NCBI GenBank assembly: GCA_022457155.1
Contig: JAJGOT010000157.1
Location: 504,501-568,500, forward strand
Length of the DNA stretch: 64,000 nt
Reading direction: 5' to 3'
Source of the DNA: Cladopsammia gracilis
Taxonomy: Eukaryota; Cnidaria; Anthozoa; Scleractinia; Dendrophylliidae
A program made the translations under genes and the position numbers. This document shows, piece after piece, positions 12,118 to 21,109 of this stretch (the stretch's first letter is position 1; every line of letters begins with the position of its first letter). The notes below the pieces were generated by a model. The model was not told the origin of the DNA, did not search any database, and worked only from the letters and a program-made list of their open reading frames with translations.

Positions 12118-13810
12118 AGATCCTTAAAGATCCTTCAAAGATTCTCACCAGGGGGTGGTCACTGCCTGTTCCCCTTCACTGTCTTGAATTTAACATGGCA
12201 TGATACCCTACTGAAAACATCTGTTGAACAGCAGTAATGCACACACACACAAAAAAAAAACTGATCTAGGCCTAAGACACGACACCACCTCCTCTTAGTC
12301 CCCAGCAGAACCTCTTTCCTATTGATTAGTTAGTTCTTGATTCTCTATATTTTAATAAGCAGTGAAATATAATGTAAACACCCCAACAGAGACATCGCAT
12401 ACAGTAAGTTATTGCACAAGGAACTGGAAAGGGGAATTTGTGGCAATGAAACATTACTCCAACACACATTTGGATGTTTGCCAATGGCCTATTAGAACCA
12501 GGAAAATGCTGTGTTGTATTTCTATTTTTTTCTTAAAATAATGTTGAACTCTTAAAAAGCATTTCAACATGTAGGTAGGATATCAATTCAAATTTTTTAA
12601 CAATTTCTCATTTTTTACATATTTTACTCAAACTATAAAATATATATTCAATTTTTCATGTTGTTAGTCAAAGTGGACTTGTAAATAATTCAAGATCACT
12701 ATCACTTGAGCTTCACAATAGAAAATCCTTTTAGCAAGTTCAGCTCCTGCCAGCTTGATTACCTAATAATTTGCATATGGATAGAATTTGATGAGCGACC
12801 CTTCTTTTGGTTTATGAAAGAAAACCAGTTTGGAAAATAAATAATCTTTAGTAATACTATATTAACTTTTTAAGCTAAACTAAATAAATCTATCTGAATG
12901 AGCAACGAATGTAAATAGGAAATTGGTTAATAAAACTCACAATGCATTCTGGAGTGGAATGCAAACAAAAACAAGCTAAAAAATTCGTGGAAGATTACCG
13001 CTATTTGTTAATAAAATCTCTTTTTCAGACAGTAAATTTTCATTAAAAATTCGTGGATACATGTCTAAAAATTCTATAAGCTTAAGTTAATTTAATACGC
13101 TATTAAAAAACATGAAGGAAGTTATCGCATCTTGTTGAAGAGCAAAGAAATAACTTCACAAAAGCTCGTTAAAATAATTTTCATTAGAAGAATTTCCAGA
13201 CGACAGGAAATAAGCCATATCTTTACTCGAGATAGACATGATAAGACATCAGTGACATTCAAGAACTAAAGTTAGGTATTAAGCTTAATCAAACAAGGTG
13301 TCCATATCTCTTTTCACTCACAACAATTCATCGTTGCTAAGTGCAATTAGAACTTCATTACAGATTGCTTATATCAAAAAAGGAGGAACACTTACCTAGT
13401 CCGATGGAAGGAACAGCTTTTTCTTTGGCAAAGACAACTGTATCAGCATTTATTGGCAATCTCAAACCCTGGTTCGATTTCAAAGGCCTTTGTCGCATTT
13501 GGTCGATAGTTGGCGTACAAACCATGTACCTTCCTACATTTTCTTCCACACCAGAGTCAATTACGGTACAAACGGGAATGTCTAAAAGTCCTTTCATGTG
13601 TCTTACCCTTTGTGGATGCGGGTTATGCCTCGCAAAAAAAGGATTTTTGCTGTTTCTGTTAGGAAAACTACTTGTACTTAGTGACGACGAACTCCTTGGC
13701 CATGCGTACCGACTTGTTAGTGGCATTTTGTCGTCAAAATGTTCTTGAACTGTGCCTCGAACGAGAAGTGGCTGCCCTCCGCTTGGCGTGAACGTAGGCA
13801 TATCTTCCAT
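1087..13810 (-). CDS. TBATA: TBATA (Spatial)-like protein, six coding exons
   Basis: Exons in transcript order are 13396-13810, 7653-7996, 6855-6936, 5242-5467, 2201-2358 and 1087-1310. They total 1449 bases, 482 residues plus stop. Every junction is GT-AG and the phases (1,0,1,2,1) agree. Residues 56-75 contain NPFFARHNPHPQRV, matching the FFSRHHPHPQHVTH block I recall for vertebrate TBATA. WREELKRF (145-152) matches its WKKELKEL, and residues 254-290 (ending SWLVYAPER, then KEIVLDMI) match its WLLYAPPKEKDLAL stretch. Residues 183-229 are a low-complexity PPSRNGEK repeat specific to this copy. Residues 320-355 are Lys/Glu-rich and probably helical. Vertebrate TBATA is expressed in thymus, brain and testis; its molecular role is poorly known. 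The introns hold a LINE copy, several transposon-like elements and a 28-bp minisatellite. The start is the only Met giving the long first exon. Identity is by remembered family sequence, but several separate blocks agree. Confidence 0.87.
1570..1935. mobile_element. Long foldback element with GACGCATAAT-CGTCTGGACG repeats
   Basis: The outer ends are GGCCGTTTTTATACTAGAG and its complement. An inner palindrome centred at about 1714 has arms of roughly 130 bp with a 6-base spacer and only a few mismatches. A further 90 bp on the right repeats the left outer arm in inverse. Within it the motif ATTATCCGTCTGGACGAA and variants recur about ten times on alternating strands. It sits in the last TBATA-like intron. 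No target duplication is evident and no protein is encoded. Confidence 0.75.
2565..3775. repeat. 28-bp minisatellite, about 43 copies
   Basis: The unit is ACCAAGCATGGGTAAACGTG plus CAACCGCT. Variants with GGGAAAACATGC and with AATCAAGGG cluster in separate stretches, so the array has local homogenised blocks. The 28-base unit is not a multiple of three, so long frames across it are shifting translations. It lies in the intron between TBATA-like exons 5242-5467 and 2201-2358. Confidence 0.95.
4149..4549 (-). mobile_element. Homopolymer-capped MITE, copy 2
   Basis: It lies inside a TBATA-like intron in the opposite orientation to the copies at 8129 and 10068. Flanking 8-mers AGACAGGG (4141-4148) and AGACGGGG (4550-4557) match at 7 of 8 positions. 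The right end is GGGAGTACC followed by a C-run and CGGG; the left end is a decayed CCCAGCGGGGGGTACTT. Repeated CCCTTTCATATACC units (each next to GGTACC) form the internal ladder, and GGGATGCTCCGCCC near the left end is the inner part of the terminal inverted repeat. Confidence 0.8.
4681..4722. repeat. T-run followed by a long interrupted G-run
   Basis: Eleven T and about 30 G bases with one A, 130 bases beyond the end of MITE copy 2, in a TBATA-like intron. Potential G-quadruplex-forming sequence, and a likely source of length errors in assembly. Confidence 0.8.
5500..6370. repeat. Older repeat surrounding the hAT-like element
   Basis: Both flanks of the hAT-like element carry GGGTCACCCAG and GGGTTACCC motifs. 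The left edge has GGGCCTGTTTACATGGAGAG and the right has TTTGCATGTAAAGGGGAG, an imperfect inverted pair. This suggests the hAT-like element landed inside an older inverted-repeat element. Boundaries are approximate. Confidence 0.4.
5623..6129. mobile_element. hAT-like non-autonomous DNA transposon
   Basis: An exact 8-bp target duplication, CTACCCAG, lies at 5615-5622 and 6130-6137. Ends are TAGTGGTGTAACGATT and, inverted, TAGGGGTGTAATGATT. The TA-G-GGTGTAAC end plus an 8-bp duplication fits the hAT superfamily. Internal sequence near both ends repeats TCGATT and CGAAAT units that also pair. No transposase frame is present; the 507-bp body contains only short frames. It lies in a TBATA-like intron. 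Confidence 0.8.
6517..6690. repeat. 44-bp tandem repeat, about four copies
   Basis: Units of GAGCAGTTCTGTATATCCCA plus ACTCACCCCACTGTGCTCTG, with the last copy shortened. It lies in a TBATA-like intron. Confidence 0.85.
8129..8563 (+). mobile_element. Homopolymer-capped MITE, copy 3 (best preserved)
   Basis: An exact 8-bp target duplication, CATAATTG, sits at 8121-8128 and 8564-8571. The left end reads CCCGGG plus poly-G, then TACTCCC, and after 16 bases GGGGATGCTCCGCCC. The right end reads GGGCGGAGCATCCCC, then GAGTACC with a C-run and GGG, giving interrupted terminal inverted repeats of about 50 bp. The body has seven or so TATATGAAAGGG units, most beside GGTACC. It lies in the first TBATA-like intron and encodes nothing credible. 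Confidence 0.85.
8742..9033. mobile_element. Inverted-repeat MITE, 292 bp
   Basis: The left arm begins TTACTGCACCTTTCAATAAC (8742-8796) and the right arm is its complement, ending near 9033. Arms are about 55 bp and differ at only a few positions. The 180-bp centre encodes nothing. A target duplication was not visible. Confidence 0.7.
9198..9389. mobile_element. Inverted-repeat MITE, 192 bp
   Basis: The left end TGTGTAGTTTCAGAAAAAAT is matched by the complement of a right end ending CTGGAACTGCACA. Arms run about 40 bp through ATCCATAC and CCCCA. Short frames crossing it on both strands are artefacts of the arms. Confidence 0.65.
9560..10067. repeat. GATC-dense degenerate repeat, left part
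   Basis: About 30 GATC sites occur in 500 bases, in units such as AAAGATCCTT, GAAGATCTT and AAGGATCTTTG, spaced about 10-20 bases. No fixed period is obvious. It resumes at 12116-12150 after the MITE and LINE, so it is the host repeat into which they inserted. Confidence 0.8.
10068..10486 (+). mobile_element. Homopolymer-capped MITE, copy 4, next to the LINE
   Basis: It has the same ends and TATATGAAAGGG ladder as the copy at 8129, in the same orientation. Flanking 8-mers CCTCACAG (10060-10067) and CATCACAG (10487-10494) match at 7 of 8. Both flanks resemble the GATC-rich array, so it probably inserted into that array close to the LINE junction. The right C-run is broken by AA and TCT, so it is slightly older or mis-sequenced there. 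Confidence 0.8.
10510..12115 (+). mobile_element. LINE (non-LTR retrotransposon) 3' portion with reverse transcriptase
   Basis: The open frame to 11936 encodes the reverse transcriptase and C-terminus of a LINE ORF2: PLYKNSGKRSDPTNYRPIS, VFLDLKKAFDTVDHDILL, GVPQGTILGPLLFLLYINDL, and the catalytic MYADDTSL. The endonuclease and first reverse-transcriptase segment are missing, so this copy is 5'-truncated. After the stop comes a short 3' UTR ending in five TTATC-type pentamers at about 12085-12115. It lies in the first TBATA-like intron, antisense to that gene, and inside a GATC-rich array. The first 60 bases of the frame belong to the neighbouring MITE, not to the LINE. The frame is uninterrupted, suggesting recent insertion. 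CR1/L2/Rex-type clade is likely. Confidence 0.88.
12116..12150. repeat. GATC-dense repeat, right remnant
   Basis: AAGATCCTTAAAGATCCTTC and AAAGATTCTCACC continue the array left at 10067, directly after the LINE tail. Confidence 0.7.
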
Positions 13811-13947
13811 TCCCAGGTGAAAACAAGAATAATTTAATGTTTTAGGAGTCGATCTCGGGAACTTGGGTAACTTTAGCGCGTTCCCTCCAAATAATAAAGT
13901 TATCCGATGTCAACTGGTCACACAGTGTAATCATTCCGAGACTTTTA

Positions 13948-13952
13948 ATTGG
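13948..13952 (-). promoter_or_regulatory. CCAAT box, TBATA-like gene promoter
   Basis: ATTGG on the plus strand reads CCAAT on the coding strand of the TBATA-like gene, 138 bases upstream of its start codon and 8 bases from the candidate X-box. Such a pentamer is common by chance. Its position beside the X-box is what makes it worth noting. Confidence 0.3.
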
Positions 13953-13959
13953 CTGTGGG

Positions 13960-13973
13960 GTCGCTATAGAAAC
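13960..13973 (-). promoter_or_regulatory. Candidate RFX X-box upstream of the TBATA-like gene
   Basis: The 14-mer GTCGCTATAGAAAC fits the loose palindromic RFX X-box pattern GTYRCY-AT-RGNAAC. It lies 150 bases upstream of the start codon at 13810. An inverted CCAAT box sits next to it at 13948-13952. X-box plus CCAAT is a common layout for ciliary and testis genes. This is a sequence match only, and the true transcription start is unknown. Confidence 0.4.
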
Positions 13974-14399
13974 GTGAATAGCAATATTCATTCAATTTCT
14001 TGCATAATTATTTTTCTTTTTAAATTTTTCGGCATCTCAGTGGCTCACCAACCATTCAACATGTTCAAAGAAAATAATGGCTTATTATCCTGGGATTAAC
14101 AACCAACTCATTCAAGTAAAAATAATTATCTTTTTTCTTCTTTTTTCTTTTGTCACCGTTCTTAATTCCAAGCAAACAATAAAGTTACCGTCAGTCACGT
14201 AAAGTTGCCATATGTCTCTAAATTATCTTTTTTTAATCAGTGTCTTTTATAGTTTCCCATATGAGAGGTAATAATAGAATAAAAACGAGTTGGTTGTAAA
14301 AGAATCGCGAAGTAATCAGATACAAAGTGAGTTTCTAACGGCAAACTGATCCTCACGGCAGAAAAACAGAAGCAGAAGCAAATAAAATAAGTATATGTA

Positions 14400-14537
14400 A
14401 TCGCATGGGCCCGAGTAAAATAGTTTAAGGATTAATATCACGCGTGTTTTCAGAAGCTGTAGGCGACGAGGGCAATTTCTACAGCTTCTGAAAACACAAA
14501 TGATATTAATCCTTAATTTTACGAGGGAACATGCGAT
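14400..14537. mobile_element. Foldback MITE, 138 bp
   Basis: The left arm ATCGCATG to CAGAAGCTGTA is mirrored by TACAGCTTCTGAAAACAC to CATGCGAT. Arms are about 60 bp around a loop near 20 bases. It lies in the intergenic stretch upstream of the TBATA-like gene. Confidence 0.7.
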
Positions 14538-15264
14538 AACTTGTTTATAATGTAGAGGGCAAAATTATTGGGAAACTTTTCAGACTTTTTAAAAGTCAGT
14601 CGGACTTGAAACCACCCGAAGTGAAAATACTCTCTCGCAAACTGACAAGAAAAACTTTTCAACTCACTGTGGTTAAATAAATTTCTGTTCGGTCAAAGAT
14701 ACATTTAGGTGTTATATACATCAAGAGAACATAGCCTGATTTTTATCGTTAAAAGACACTTAACGACAAAAACAAAGAAAGTTTTATTTAAGCGTACCTG
14801 TGTTTTGAAGTTTTTGCCGCTTTGATAACAACAACAAATGGCGAGAGTTCAAACTTGCTTGCACGTGCTTTCTTTCACTTCTTTTAGCCTTATTTTTTCT
14901 CCAGTTAAACGTATATTTTTTTTTCAGCAAAACCTGTCGAAGTTCTTTTCTTTAGGTCCGCAGAAATCCGCATTTTTTCAGTGAAGTGATGGAACTTAAA
15001 ACCCTTTTGTCGTCATGAATGAATTTCTTCGAGGTCTTCAACGTCGCAAACTGGCCTGCAGGCGCTTAGTTAATCCAAGATTTGACACAAACAATCGCTT
15101 CCTGATTGGCGTAAAATGCTGTAATTCACCTGTAGAATTCCTTTCTTAGGTATCTTCCGATTTCATTCCTTTTTTTTATAATAGAATCTCCGGCGAAACA
15201 TGCGAGCGCTGCGTTTGTAAATTTTCTTCAAAATCCCGCCGAGCCGAACTGAATGCAACGACGA

Positions 15265-15395
15265 CGCGCTCAACCAATCACGAGTGAGAAATTTTGATGC
15301 TCGACCAATCAGGAGCGAGTAATTTTGCCCTCAATTAATAAAAAATTCCCTCTTCGTCAGCCAATCAGCATTCAGTAATTTTGCCCTCCATATTA
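15265..15395. promoter_or_regulatory. Three spaced CCAAT boxes in diverged direct repeats
   Basis: CCAAT occurs at 15274-15278, 15305-15309 and 15361-15365, each followed by a related text ending near AATTTTGCCCTC. The repeat could be a decayed promoter or only an old tandem duplication. No gene starts nearby. Confidence 0.3.
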
Positions 15396-18300
15396 TAAAA
15401 TAAAATAAAAGTGGAATATAATAGTGCCCAATATTTCGCTTTGCAAAACAAAGTTTATTCAGGGGCATAATAATCAGTTGGCCTTTTGTGGGGAGAATAT
15501 CGCGACTGGCCAGTGCTGTTATCTTTGGTACTGCAAAAGTGCGCCAGGCTTTAACCCCACTCATGATACAGAGCCCTTGTCCTTTTCACACTGATTTGGT
15601 GTGTGGTTTAAGTGGTCTTCACTGGACAACTTTGAAATTTTTGTGCTCAGCTTTTGAAGTACCAACAAGTTGGAAATGAGGTGTTTTAGCTTTCGTAACC
15701 GTTTGTAGCTGTTTGTCTCATGATATACTAATAATAGGGGCAAGATACCCAACTCCCCCTGAGGTACATCAATGTTGCTGTTTTGTCAAGGGATGGTTCC
15801 AATGTGATAATTCACATTATCATCTCTTGCGAAGAATTTAAGAAAAAACCTTTAATGCGGAAAGGTAGACCACGAAAAATTGTCGGCGATCTTGATATTT
15901 TATAGACACGTTAATAAAGTTTATTTATTATAATTATAAAAAGTTGCCGATAACAAAAAAAAAAAAACATTTCGATAACAAACGCGGCAGTTTTATCGTC
16001 GACAACTCGATAACGTTTTTCGACCGGCCTAATCATTGGTGACAACTAGTTGTCATGTTGCCAAACAAATGAGCACATGTGGCCACCCGGCTTTGGAAAC
16101 GAAGTTGACATGCGCAGTGAACGTTCAATAGTTGAAAACCTCCGCTTAAAAAAATAATTACTGATCGACAATTTTGCCTCTGGTGCATGAAACGTTTGGT
16201 CGACTCATTTTAGTTATCGAATACACGCATTTGTCGACAATTATCTCTCTAGTTTGTCCAGACCTTGATCAGTCGTGGGAAGTTTTGACTGCATGTGTAC
16301 AAGGAAAAATATCGATAAAACACAACTTCACTGCGGCTTGTTTTTTATCCTCGTCAGTTTCATTTGCTATAAGTCAGTTTTATATTCACGTTTGTAAGAA
16401 CTACAGAAGCTTTTAATTGGATCATTTATTTATACTGAAGGTGGGTCCTCTGCGTAGATTAAGCTTGCTGAACCATGTATAAATAAATGCAAATAACTTT
16501 GAATAACATGGTGGCAAAAACTAAGTCAATTACAAAACTAATATAAACATTGGCGTGGCAATATCCCTTCAGTTACAACCAATTAGGATGTTATCGGCAG
16601 TCACAACAAAACGTGACAACTCTGATAAAGAATGCATTAAGCGTTAGTAATTGAAAACCAAAAGCTCAAAATATTGCCCTGATATAAAGGTCTATAAATG
16701 CAGGTGAAATCAAACCAGCCGTTGTTCCTGTCGTTAAAAATCACCAAGCTTGAATAATATCAATACATTAATATCAACTGAAATCTAACGGCCAAAGGCT
16801 AAAGCAGAGATGCGAAGCCGATCGAATTACAATGAAGGCTTGGCGCGCGGCGTGAATGAATCGAACTCAACCGGACACTCCTCTCCTGCTCTCACTTAAC
16901 AGGTTAGTTGCGGACACAAAAATTAACTTTTGGTGTGTTTAATTTAACAAATGCGCAAACGTGTATTGACGTGATGTGTAAGCAATGATACTGGCAGCTT
17001 GATTTGGGAATATTTTATCGTATTCAAAGAGCGCAAGCGAAATATAATTAGTTTTCAGTTTCACCTGAATTTTTCAATCCCTGCGGCTTGGTCAAAAATA
17101 GGAAGAAAATAGGAGAAGTCTGCGTATATAAAGAATATTGCCGGCTTATTTTCATTTTAAGTATAGTGTATAATTTTAGTCAACGAATCTCTAAACGGTT
17201 CTTTTCTGAGGAAAGATTTCTTCACGCGGACTTTGAAATAAATATAAACAGATAGAAGGACCTTCAGGGACAAAATATTAAAGCAATAGATAAACTTATT
17301 TCACACTTACACTACCAGAATTGAGACTCTGTATACATTTCATTTGTCGCTGTTGACCCGCTTTTATTGAATAATTGTATACAAAATTTAGGATACAGTT
17401 CTTTTGCCCTTACAGTTTCTTTACTCGTGTTACAATGCTTTCGGAATTCTAATGACTGTAACGTTGTATTTCGCAACAGTTTTTCGAATATAAAATATAA
17501 TTTTACCGTATATAATAAACTCTTTTCAAAGCACATTCACACTAACTCAATTTGTCCGCCCCACTGACATAAGTAAGAATATTAAGTTTAATGTTTTCGC
17601 GGGAGCCATTTAGATAGAATTATATGCACATTCAAAATTATTGAAAGTTAATTGAATACAAAGAGTCTGGATTCAAAATTCACTCATTTCAAAAATTATA
17701 AAACATATCGTGCAAGATCGACATTTAAATAACTGTAAAGACCCCTTACATTTGCCGGAAACTGTCCTCTGAACTATTCTATGCTCATTCACTAATTTTA
17801 AGTTAAGCATTGTTTCAAAAGAGTTGCTCCTCTCCAAATTTTCAATACGAATTTTTTTTAGTGATTATAAGAGGAATCCAATGTTATGACAAGCAGCTGG
17901 ACACTCAATGATCATAATTATTGTTCTTACTCTAAAATTATTTATAGCAAATTGCATTCTCGATTTTCTGCAGTGGTTTTTGCACTTTCCTCGCAAAAGC
18001 GATTTTACCCATGGTACAGTATGTTAAAAATTTCAAAAAAGCTTGTTTGATGGCTGTCCTGAAAGCCTTTGTGGAAGCACAAAACGCCATAAAATCGAAC
18101 ACCAATAGAGATTGGTAGGCCTGTGGTTTTATGCGCGGTTTGGGGGGTTTCGAATTTTTTCTGATGAAGGGCTTAACGAAGGATTATTCTGATCTACTGG
18201 AGAATGGGAATGGCTTTTCTGCGGGAATTATCTGGATCCCTTGATAATTGTTTAAAATATTCTCTTCTGTTATCTCTTAATATTTCTTTTCCTCAGGCGG

Positions 18301-18424
18301 AATAACAATAAACATTTCACTAAGTTATGTACAACCTTCATAGCTGGTCTTGTTTGGAAATTTCATTTTATTTTAAACCTACGCCCCCCCCCCCCCCCTC
18401 CCCCCCCCTTTACTCCTGGTCCCA

Positions 18425-18545
<121 letters not shown>

Positions 18546-19852
18546 TATGATACCCATTACATTTGCAAGATGTAACCCGGTTGGTGTCTTCAATGTCTTT
18601 AAGGTACAATAGTTAAACTTGATTAATTAATGACAACTATATTGAGACCGTGAGTTTCTGATTTCCACAGTGAGATGGTAATTTTGTCCAAGCTATGCCT
18701 AATGCAATTTGATATATTTTTTCTATTTAAAATATTTAATGGTGGTTGAAAGGCATTAAAATTTCAATTTAATTTTCCATAAAAGCTTATATTTTAAGGG
18801 CTTCCAAAGTCTTTGTAGTGTGAATTCGCACGAAGTTACTAAGTTCCACTTGGGTCGAGTGACCAAATGCGGCAGATTACTGTACACGGTGGCGGCTTAT
18901 TACGGAAACTTAAACCTGGTAAATATTCCCTGCTTTTGCAACTTTGACATCTCAAGAACTTAAATATTGGTTACAACGTTTTCGTCGATTCTTACATTTA
19001 TATGTAGCGTTTTCGGCAGCTAAGAAATGTATTTGTTTTATTAATAACACATGCAACCAACCGCATTAAACCATCTCAAGGCTATGACGAATATTTGCAA
19101 ATTTACAGAAAAAAGCAATGAAACACTCCGACTATTGTTTTTCAATGTTTTTTTTTCTTGCAATCGTGTTTCCGTAACTGAGGTCCAGCCCAGTGCATTA
19201 TGAGCCGCATCATGCTTGGCTCATTGTAATTGTAATCCGATTTCCATTTCGTGGAATTACGATTTAAAAGCATCAATTTTGAAACATTTTAACAGTGTGC
19301 TTATTTCCTTTTAATACCTTTTCATTTTCAGCAAAAGCATTGATTATTTAATTTCAAAGAAAACCATATTGAAGCACCTGAAACACACGCCTTGATCAGA
19401 GGTATGCATTCTGTGGACGACACTTCCGACTTCGTTAGTTGCTGGTAGAGCAAATCATTCCAATTGGTATTTTTAATACAAATGAACTGCTGTCATTATA
19501 TTCTCCCATTTAACTGCAAATGAAAATATGTTTTCTTAATCAACTCTTTCTTTTGCAGATAAGCTGGATGCGAAGATAAGACCGAGCGGAAAAAGCCTCT
19601 CCAATAAATGGCTTTCTGTCCTCTCTGGTGCCCATAACAAATGCTGTCTGTATTCTAGCAACTTCAGTAACAATTATCTTCGGAAGAAAGATGTGTCATT
19701 ATACAAGCCACTTCTTTACTTGCACACTTGACTCTGCTGAGGACAATTGAAAAAGTCGCAATTCAATTAAATTCGCCAGAAACCTTTGCTAGCTGGCCCT
19801 TGGAAATAACAACAGTGCGCCGGTTTCGTTATCAGCCAGCAGCTCTGGGAAA

Positions 19853-21026
19853 ATGACGCTGAAATTTCAACATACGAGACAATCTTGGAGATTTATAATC
19901 CTTCTGTTTACATTAATACTCTATATGTGTATTTGTGCGATCGTTTTTAGCTCGTTGGAGAAAGAAAACGACCAAAAACAGTATGAGCTTTATCAAGGCT
20001 TAAAGCAAAGTTACAAACGAAAGTACAATATGAGTGAAGATGATTTTATGACCTTTGTCACAGACGCAAGCATTTTGTACAAGAGAGGGTACAATGGCAA
20101 CTACAAGGACTACTGGAATTTTTATCATTCTTTTTGGTTCACTACGACGGTGGTTACAACTATGGGTAAGCGTTGTCTTAAAGTAAAATTACACATTAAT
20201 TATCCGGCTTGCGTGTAGACGTATACATTTGGACAACGAAATAATCGATGCCGGTTTATTGCTTGGATGGGTTTATATATACATGTATGTTTATACTGGC
20301 CTGATTTTTAACGTGTAACTGTGTTTTATTTAATTTTACATCGTTTCCTCCCCCTACATTTCTTGTAAAACTTTAGTAATAAGATATCTTGACAGAGGCT
20401 CCCCATTTTATTTATACTTATTTAACGGAGGTGTCATTTCATTCAGCTATCCCTGCGAGAACAGACACTTTTTCTTTTTTCTTAGCTTAAAACCAAATCA
20501 AACTTTTAGAAAAATCAAACCGCTGAAGTGCAATAAAAAATGATAAGGATTTTGACGTTTTTAAGAGAGGAAAAGCAACATCAGGTTGTCATTGTGAGAT
20601 AACTTCCTTATCGAGAATAACTGAGGTGTTTCAATGGTGTCGTTTCCAACATGTCCAAGATAACATTTCTATTTTTCGCATGTAGAATATCTGATCGCTT
20701 TTAATTTTCCAGTGATCAATATTAAAGATCTAATATACATTTTTCCGTTTTGAAGACCAATTTGATAACAGAATGGAAAGAAAGCATTCATTTTCCGTCG
20801 CCAAGTTGTAAGATGTCGGAATACGCTGTTTGGCCTAACAAAACTAATAACTTTTAATAGAAACAAAACAAGAATGCACTGAATGCAAATATCTGCCGGA
20901 TGAGAGACACTGGGGTGTAAAATACTTTTGTTAAAAAGGGTTTAGTCTTAAATGGAAAATGGTTATTCAATATAATAACATTGTAGTATAACTGAAGTGG
21001 CTACCCTGTTTAAATATTTGTTGTTT

Positions 21027-21062
<36 letters not shown>

Positions 21063-21071
21063 TTCTTCTTC

Positions 21072-21109
<38 letters not shown>

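Noticed and set aside
13341..13748. Plus-strand 135-codon frame
   Set aside because: It is an antisense shadow of the first TBATA-like exon, whose protein matches the family.
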